Positions 32,339 through 36,626 of a stretch of 36,626 nucleotides of DNA are shown one piece after another. Source of the stretch: an uncultured Lachnospiraceae bacterium (GTDB taxonomy: Bacteria > Bacillota > Clostridia > Lachnospirales > Lachnospiraceae). The first letter of the stretch is position 1. The number at the start of each line of letters is the position of its first letter. The notes beneath the pieces were generated by a model, which was not told the DNA's origin, did not search any database, and saw only the letters and a program-made list of their open reading frames with translations. The stretch lies in assembly GCA_910577955.1 (NCBI GenBank), contig CAJTNC010000031.1:1-36626 (forward strand). Direction: 5' to 3'. The translations under genes were made by a program, and so were the position numbers.

Positions 32339-32767
32339 ATGAGAACATTTATGGCAAGTCCTGCTACGATCGACAGAAAATGGTATGTAGTGGACGCTAC
32401 AGATATGACGCTCGGACGTATGGCGTCTGAAATTGCAAAAATATTAAGAGGAAAAAATAAGCCGATCTTTACACCGCATATGGACACAGGCGATTATGTG
32501 ATCGTGGTGAATGCGGAGAAGATCAAAGTGACCGGTAAGAAGCTTGATCAGAAGATTTATTACCGTCATTCCGATTATGTCGGCGGTATGAAAGAGACTA
32601 GACTGAAAGAAAAACTGGCGAAAAAGCCGGAGGAAGTAATCGAACTCGCTGTCAAAGGCATGCTTCCGAAAGGACCTTTAGGGAGAGAGATGTATAAGAA
32701 ACTTTTTGTTTACGCAGGTCCGGATCACAAACACGCTGCGCAGAAACCGGAAGTATTAACATTTTAA
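32339..32767 (+). CDS. rplM: 50S ribosomal protein L13
   Basis: This 142-residue large-subunit protein matches the L13 family throughout: RKWYVVDATDMTLGRMAS near the start, GDYVIVVNAEKIKVTGKK in the middle and MLPKGPLGREMYKKLFVY later. The ATG at 32339 has GGAGG eight bases before it; an upstream ATG at 32315 would add eight residues and lacks such a site. It is co-transcribed with rpsI, 27 bases downstream. Confidence 0.97.
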   Translation: MRTFMASPATIDRKWYVVDATDMTLGRMASEIAKILRGKNKPIFTPHMDTGDYVIVVNAEKIKVTGKKLDQKIYYRHSDYVGGMKETRLKEKLAKKPEEVIELAVKGMLPKGPLGREMYKKLFVYAGPDHKHAAQKPEVLTF

Positions 32768-32794
32768 CCGAAAGGACTGAAAGGAGAGATTGAA

Positions 32795-33193
32795 ATGGCT
32801 AAAGCAGCAAATAATTTTTACGGCACAGGCAGAAGAAAAAAATCAATTGCCAGAGTATATTTAAAACCCGGCAAAGGAAATATTACGATCAACAAGCGCG
32901 ATATTGATGATTATTTTGGTCTTGAGACATTGAAGGTTATCGTTCGCCAGCCCCTGACGTTGACTGAGACAACAGACAAGTTCGATATGGTTGTTACAGT
33001 AAAGGGCGGCGGTACCACCGGTCAGGCGGGCGCTATCAGACACGGCGTTGCAAGAGCGCTTCTGACAGTGGACAACGACTACAGACCGGCTCTGAAAAAA
33101 GCAGGCTTCCTGACAAGAGACCCTCGAATGAAGGAGAGAAAGAAATACGGCCTCAAAGCAGCGAGAAGAGCGCCGCAGTTCTCCAAGAGATAA
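32795..33193 (+). CDS. rpsI: 30S ribosomal protein S9
   Basis: This 132-residue small-subunit protein ends in the conserved RRAPQFSKR tail that reaches toward the ribosomal P site. FYGTGRRKKSIARVYL near the start and GQAGAIRHGVARALL in the middle are diagnostic. AAGGAGAG precedes the ATG. A strong terminator follows 50 bases after the stop, closing the operon. Confidence 0.97.
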   Translation: MAKAANNFYGTGRRKKSIARVYLKPGKGNITINKRDIDDYFGLETLKVIVRQPLTLTETTDKFDMVVTVKGGGTTGQAGAIRHGVARALLTVDNDYRPALKKAGFLTRDPRMKERKKYGLKAARRAPQFSKR

Positions 33194-33242
33194 TTCTCTG
33201 GAATTTTCTCTAGAAATAGGAAAGAGTATATTATTATACGGC

Positions 33243-33274
33243 AACCCACAAACCTTTGGTTTGTGGGTTTTTTT
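33243..33274 (+). terminator. Terminator of the rplM-rpsI operon
   Basis: A perfect 12-bp stem (33243-33254 with 33258-33269) with a three-base loop is followed by a run of T through 33274. Confidence 0.88.
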
Positions 33275-33346
33275 GAGTGGAAATTGTGGTATGCTAATTG
33301 AAATTGATAAGAACAGAATTAATCCTTTGATTTAGGAGGTGATGAG

Positions 33347-33623
33347 ATGTATCCTAAAGTAGTACAAGTGATACCTATGAAAAATTATTCCGTGTATGTG
33401 TATTTTGAAGATGGGAAGATTGTATGTTATGATTCGACAAAAATAATCGAAAAAGAAGTATTTCGTCCGTTGAAAGATATTCATGTTTTTTTAGATACCT
33501 TGTACAGTGCTAAATGATACTCTTGCATGGGATATTAATAGAAACAGGGACAACACAACATGTTTGGATATTGATCCGGATATGTTAAATGAATTGCCTC
33601 CGGTAGAAGAAAAGATAGCATAA
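33347..33623 (+). pseudogene. DUF2442 family gene with a one-base frameshift
   Basis: AGGAGGTGA precedes an ATG whose frame gives MYPKVVQVIPMKNYSVYVYF, EDGKIVCYDS and FRPLKDIHVFLDT. This is the N-terminal part of a DUF2442 protein (function unknown). After codon 51 the frame stops early. The next frame, from 33501, continues CTVLNDTLAWDINRNRDN, CLDIDPDMLNELPPVEE and stops at 33621-33623. One extra T at about 33500 (ACC-T-TGT) explains the shift. Without it the product would be about 91 residues. Sequencing error is possible. DUF2442 genes often pair with DUF4160 genes, but no partner is seen. Confidence 0.75.
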
Positions 33624-33692
33624 TATAAATAATGCAGCAGATATGGGAGGTAATTGACAGATAACTAACAAATATACAGATGAAAAAAATGG

Positions 33693-33720
33693 ACTCCGCA
33701 GGTTTTCCTGCGGAGTTTTT
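33693..33720. terminator. Bidirectional terminator
   Basis: ACTCCGCAGG (33693-33702) and CCTGCGGAGT (33707-33716) form a perfect stem with a TTTT loop. T runs follow on the plus strand (33717-33720) and, after two bases, on the minus strand. It would stop both the DUF2442 transcript and the fapA-cheX-cheY transcript. Confidence 0.8.
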
Positions 33721-33801
33721 ATCTTAATTTGCAGGAGATAATTTGGCGACAATGTATTGATTCGTCGATTGTGGAGGCTGCTGCAGTCTGAATCTAAATT
33801 A

Positions 33802-34170
33802 TTACTCTTCCTCCAGTACTCTCTTAATGGTCTCCAGTACCTGCTCTTTTTCAAAAGGTTTATAGATGAAGGCCTTGGCGCCAATAGCTTTAGCCTCTTC
33901 AATGGTATCGTCATAAACGAGTGAAGAGAGCATAACGATTTTGGCATCCGGATGGACTTCAAGAATCGCTTTTGCTGCTTCAAGACCATCTATGCCGGGC
34001 ATGATAATGTCCATTGTCACCAGATCGGGCAGAATCTCTTCATATTTTGTGATGGCGGTCTCACCGTCCTGACAGTATGCGGCGACTTCATATTCGGTTT
34101 CCGACAAAATATGCTGCAACTGCATGAGAAGCATCCTTGAGTCATCTACTATCATGATCCTTTTTTTCAT
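33802..34170 (-). CDS. CheY-like response regulator
   Basis: This 122-residue single receiver domain has no output domain. The acidic pocket is VDD (Asp9, Asp10), the phosphoacceptor is Asp54 in VTMDIIMPG, the switch Ser/Ser is at 82-83 and the conserved lysine is Lys104 in IYKPF. Stand-alone receivers of this kind control the flagellar motor or relay phosphate. It is the last gene of the fapA-cheX-cheY operon, 29 bases after a CheX-like phosphatase gene that may dephosphorylate it. The ribosome-binding site is weak (GGGGA). Confidence 0.92.
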   Translation of the reverse strand: MKKRIMIVDDSRMLLMQLQHILSETEYEVAAYCQDGETAITKYEEILPDLVTMDIIMPGIDGLEAAKAILEVHPDAKIVMLSSLVYDDTIEEAKAIGAKAFIYKPFEKEQVLETIKRVLEEE

Positions 34171-34199
34171 AAGGTTTCCCCTTTCTGTCTTCGGCTTAG

Positions 34200-34667
34200 T
34201 TATTTTAACTCAGTGAGAGGGCTGTGATGGGTAAGCCTGAGGCCCTCGTTTTTGTCACTGGTGTAATTGATCGTAAATTGATTCTGATAATTTTCCGGCT
34301 GATAGATTCCTCTGTGAAAAGAGGGTATCCCAAAACGGGAAGGTACTTTTGTCAGTTGGAATAACCGGGAGGCCACATGACCGCACAGCACGTTGAAATA
34401 TTCTTTTGTAAAGTCTTCCACGTCCTGCGGCGTGACCCGGAGATCCTGCATGACATTCTGGGTCAGGCGGGTGAATACGGAGACTTCGGCGCACAGAGAC
34501 AGACTGGAAGTAAATCCTCTCTGGAAAGCAGCATACACCGTATAGAGTTCCCCGGACGGGGCGGTATTTGTGCGATAGAGTCGTATGCCGGCAAGGCTTT
34601 CAGTCACCTGTCTTGTTACTTCATCGAATACAGTATCCAATATTTCCTGAGAAATTGCAGTGTTCAC
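34200..34667 (-). CDS. CheX/CheC-like chemotaxis phosphatase
   Basis: This 155-residue protein is of the CheX/CheC/FliY type, which removes phosphate from CheY. The active-site motif E-x2-N is present once, as EYFNVLCGHVASRL with Glu89 and Asn92, the single-site form seen in CheX. The start is GTG at 34665-34667, preceded by AAGGAGG at good distance. It sits between fapA and the cheY-like gene. Pairing with the neighbouring receiver is a reasonable inference. Confidence 0.82.
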   Translation of the reverse strand: MNTAISQEILDTVFDEVTRQVTESLAGIRLYRTNTAPSGELYTVYAAFQRGFTSSLSLCAEVSVFTRLTQNVMQDLRVTPQDVEDFTKEYFNVLCGHVASRLFQLTKVPSRFGIPSFHRGIYQPENYQNQFTINYTSDKNEGLRLTHHSPLTELK

Positions 34668-34704
34668 ACTGTTTTCCTCCTTTTTATGCAGAGTAAACGA
34701 TCAC

Positions 34705-36363
34705 TTAGATCATTTTGACCTCACCGTCCACTAACGCAGCTTTACAATATCTTGTCTCTGTTTTTATGGAAAGAGAAGCAAGGCCGATGGTTAGTTCCGT
34801 GCCGGGGTGGGCGGTGTCACATATAAGGCGGTGGGTCGTATACTTTTCCACATATTCCTGTATGTGTAATTCCTCTAAAGTTTCTTTATATTCTCTCAGT
34901 TTGTTGAGAGTCATGTTGATCTTCGCACGAACTGTGGGCAGTCCCTTTAGTTTTGCAGGGCTGTCCGGCTGCTGCTCCAACACTTCGAGAATGGATGTCA
35001 GCTTGCTCAGATCCTGCTGCAGGCATTCGTGTTCAAACTCTGCGCTGGGCAGTCCTCCCAGCTTGATGGTTGTGTGACTTCCCGCCTTGGTGCCTACTGT
35101 TTTTGCATAGACGGAGTTAGAAGCCCGCATTTGGCCGCCTATGATGACACCGCGTCCGGAATCTGCATAGATGCAGCCGTCGCTGAATACGCTGCAGTTG
35201 ATGATACACTCTGTGTATAAATCTGCTCTGACGCAGATATTACTGTTTTCCAGATATTTGGCATAAAGGCTGCGATGAGCCTGAATGACAGCCTGATTAT
35301 CGCCCTTTACACCTTTTTGGAGAATGAGGTCGCCGCCGGCTTCCACCCGACAGGCCTCCACAACGCCGTTTACGGTAATGTTGCCGAGGGCTTTGACGTT
35401 GAAGCCGGTGCATACATCGCCGGCTATTATCACATCGCCCACAAAGTTTATATTTCCGGTGGAATAGTCCACATTCCCGTTGATTTCAAGAACAGGTTTC
35501 ACCTGAAAACTCCGACCGCTGAAATCCAGACGTCCTGTGATGGAAGCGATCAGACAGCTTTCGTCTTTTGACAATTCAGTATTTCGGCCCATCGGAACAG
35601 ACACAGGCTTTCCGGGTTTGCAGGGGATGGTTTTCCCCTTTACGGATGTGCCCGGCGTACCGGGCGTAGCCGGGATGATACGGCAGATCGTTTCCCCTTT
35701 CTGAACATTTTGGATCAGATTCAGTTCGGTATAATCAACTTTGCCGGACTCAGTCATTTTAGGGGTACGTTTGACACTGCGGGAAAACAAATCGTCAGTA
35801 TAGCCGTCCTTCCCGTGGATAGGCGGTTCGCCTATGGCCGCCAGATGCATCCGGAAATACCGGTGTGTATCGGTGGGAAGAGTATCAAGCAGTTCCTCAT
35901 TCACACCGTTGTTGATACCGCTTTTTCTCAGAGCATCCTCCAACATTGCCCGATCCGGTTCCGCACCCGCGCCAATGGGCGGATAGAGTAAAAACCATGC
36001 TGCCAGATCATTGGCTGTAGTGAATACGACCACCTCCGCGTCAATATCGGGGGTGGAGAATCCAGCCAGCTCTTTTATGCCGGAAGTGGCGCTGATCAGA
36101 CGTTTGTTTGCTGTGGAAGTCACAGTAAATAGCAACCTTGACAGTTCTTTTTTGATCTCTTCAGGAGTAAGAGGCTCCGGTTGTTCCGGAGGAAAAAGAA
36201 GCTGCAGGGAAGGGGCAGAAATTCTGCCGGCCACGTCCGCATGCATCTGCCACAAACTATGTATCGGGTGGTTGGGTTCTAATTTAAGATAATTTTCTTC
36301 CGACGCAGGAAAAGAGGTAACGGTGTCAGTGTCTTGCGGTGATATTGAATTGTTGAGATCCAT
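34705..36363 (-). CDS. FapA family protein (DUF342, flagellar assembly protein A)
   Basis: This 552-residue protein belongs to the FapA/DUF342 family. The N-terminal half (about 120-250) holds PIHGKDGYTDDLF and GETICRIIPATPGTPGTSVKGKTIPCKPGKPVS, followed by beta-helix-like repeats (VDYSTGNINFVGDVIIAGDV, GNITVNGVVEACRVEAGGDLILQKGVKGD). A coiled-coil-like stretch (about 450-510) comes before the end. FapA proteins are linked to flagellar placement or assembly in several bacteria, and their exact action is unknown. Co-transcription with cheX- and cheY-like genes agrees with a motility role. A consensus promoter precedes it and GGAGG lies before the ATG. Confidence 0.88.
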   Translation of the reverse strand: MDLNNSISPQDTDTVTSFPASEENYLKLEPNHPIHSLWQMHADVAGRISAPSLQLLFPPEQPEPLTPEEIKKELSRLLFTVTSTANKRLISATSGIKELAGFSTPDIDAEVVVFTTANDLAAWFLLYPPIGAGAEPDRAMLEDALRKSGINNGVNEELLDTLPTDTHRYFRMHLAAIGEPPIHGKDGYTDDLFSRSVKRTPKMTESGKVDYTELNLIQNVQKGETICRIIPATPGTPGTSVKGKTIPCKPGKPVSVPMGRNTELSKDESCLIASITGRLDFSGRSFQVKPVLEINGNVDYSTGNINFVGDVIIAGDVCTGFNVKALGNITVNGVVEACRVEAGGDLILQKGVKGDNQAVIQAHRSLYAKYLENSNICVRADLYTECIINCSVFSDGCIYADSGRGVIIGGQMRASNSVYAKTVGTKAGSHTTIKLGGLPSAEFEHECLQQDLSKLTSILEVLEQQPDSPAKLKGLPTVRAKINMTLNKLREYKETLEELHIQEYVEKYTTHRLICDTAHPGTELTIGLASLSIKTETRYCKAALVDGEVKMI

Positions 36364-36401
36364 ACCGTAATACCTCCACTTGCAGATTTATTATATTCCA
36401 T

Positions 36402-36430
36402 ATTTTATCAGCCCTATAGTCCCGTGTCAA
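36402..36430 (-). promoter_or_regulatory. Promoter of the fapA-cheX-cheY operon
   Basis: On the minus strand TTGACA (36425-36430) and TAAAAT (36402-36407) are separated by 17 bases, with TG one base before the -10 box. It lies about 40 bases upstream of the fapA start. It looks like a sigma-A promoter and not a flagellar sigma-28 promoter. Confidence 0.7.
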
Positions 36431-36465
36431 GATAACTGTCGATTTGTATTTATCTTTCGCCTTCG

Positions 36466-36493
36466 TTGACAAAGCTACGCAGGATGCTATAAT
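36466..36493 (+). promoter_or_regulatory. Plus-strand promoter at the right edge
   Basis: TTGACA (36466-36471) and TATAAT (36488-36493) are separated by 16 bases. It diverges from the fapA promoter. The transcript would begin near 36500 and leave the window without reaching an identifiable gene. Confidence 0.7.
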
Positions 36494-36499
36494 AAAACA

Positions 36500-36626
36500 A
36501 AAAAGAATTATGCCGGCAGCAAATAATCCATGGGATCAGGCGTTTTCCGGCGGCATGGCTGACGCCTAATATAAGTCTGCAAATAAAAAGTCAAGCAGAA
36601 ATTGATGAACTTTGAAAATTTTATAC
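36500..36626 (+). other. Start of an untranslated leader or small RNA, cut by window end
   Basis: About 125 transcribed bases contain short inverted repeats: TGCCG (36511-36515) with CGGCA (36551-36555) and AGGCGT (36538-36543) with ACGCCT (36562-36567). A 19-codon frame from 36510 has no ribosome-binding site and was not called. What follows lies outside the window. Confidence 0.35.

Noticed and set aside
36510..36569. Nineteen-codon frame after the right-edge promoter
   Set aside because: It has no ribosome-binding site, and the bases are better explained as leader structure.

Overview
The window looks like a chromosomal segment of a low-to-mid GC, motile and probably spore-forming member of the Clostridia, most likely Lachnospiraceae. 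This placement is inferred from gene content and not from any taxonomic search: an ecfA1-ecfA2-ecfT-truA-rplM-rpsI block, a FapA/CheX/CheY cluster, AGGAGG ribosome-binding sites, near-consensus sigma-A promoters, and a SpoIID/LysM protein without a signal peptide.

Left part (1-8,300) is accessory DNA. Two different IS256-family transposase fragments are joined tail to tail near position 415. A small conserved hypothetical gene follows. Next is a three-gene restriction operon with its own promoter and terminator: a PD-(D/E)xK-like protein with a C-terminal Ada-like metal-binding segment, a Type III Mod methyltransferase and a Type III Res helicase-nuclease. The extra first gene is the least familiar element in the window.

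Middle part (8,400-28,350) holds mostly lifestyle genes. On the minus strand are an ECF sigma factor, its membrane anti-sigma protein and a lipoprotein, then a SpoIID-like protein with two peptidoglycan-binding and three LysM domains. A LacI-type regulator is divergent from a seven-gene plus-strand operon: a CUT2 (RbsBAC-type) ABC sugar importer, a class II aldolase, a PfkB sugar kinase, a cytoplasmic GH32 fructosidase and a ribokinase-like kinase. The leader of that operon has a consensus promoter and two TGGAA-type operators 195 bp apart. The genes together suggest uptake of a small fructose-containing sugar, hydrolysis inside the cell, phosphorylation and aldol cleavage. A second transport operon follows: a polar amino acid ABC importer plus an M20 amidohydrolase of the AbgB type, flanked by two small XRE regulators. 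Both transport operons carry strong hairpins just after the binding-protein gene. An M15-type D,D-carboxypeptidase on the minus strand ends this part.

Right part (28,400-36,626) is more conserved. A 44-codon remnant of a ribokinase C-terminus lies just before the ECF vitamin-transporter core genes, truA, and the L13/S9 ribosomal operon with a structured leader. A frameshifted DUF2442 gene follows. Then comes the minus-strand fapA-cheX-cheY operon with a consensus promoter, and finally a plus-strand promoter with a structured leader that runs off the window.
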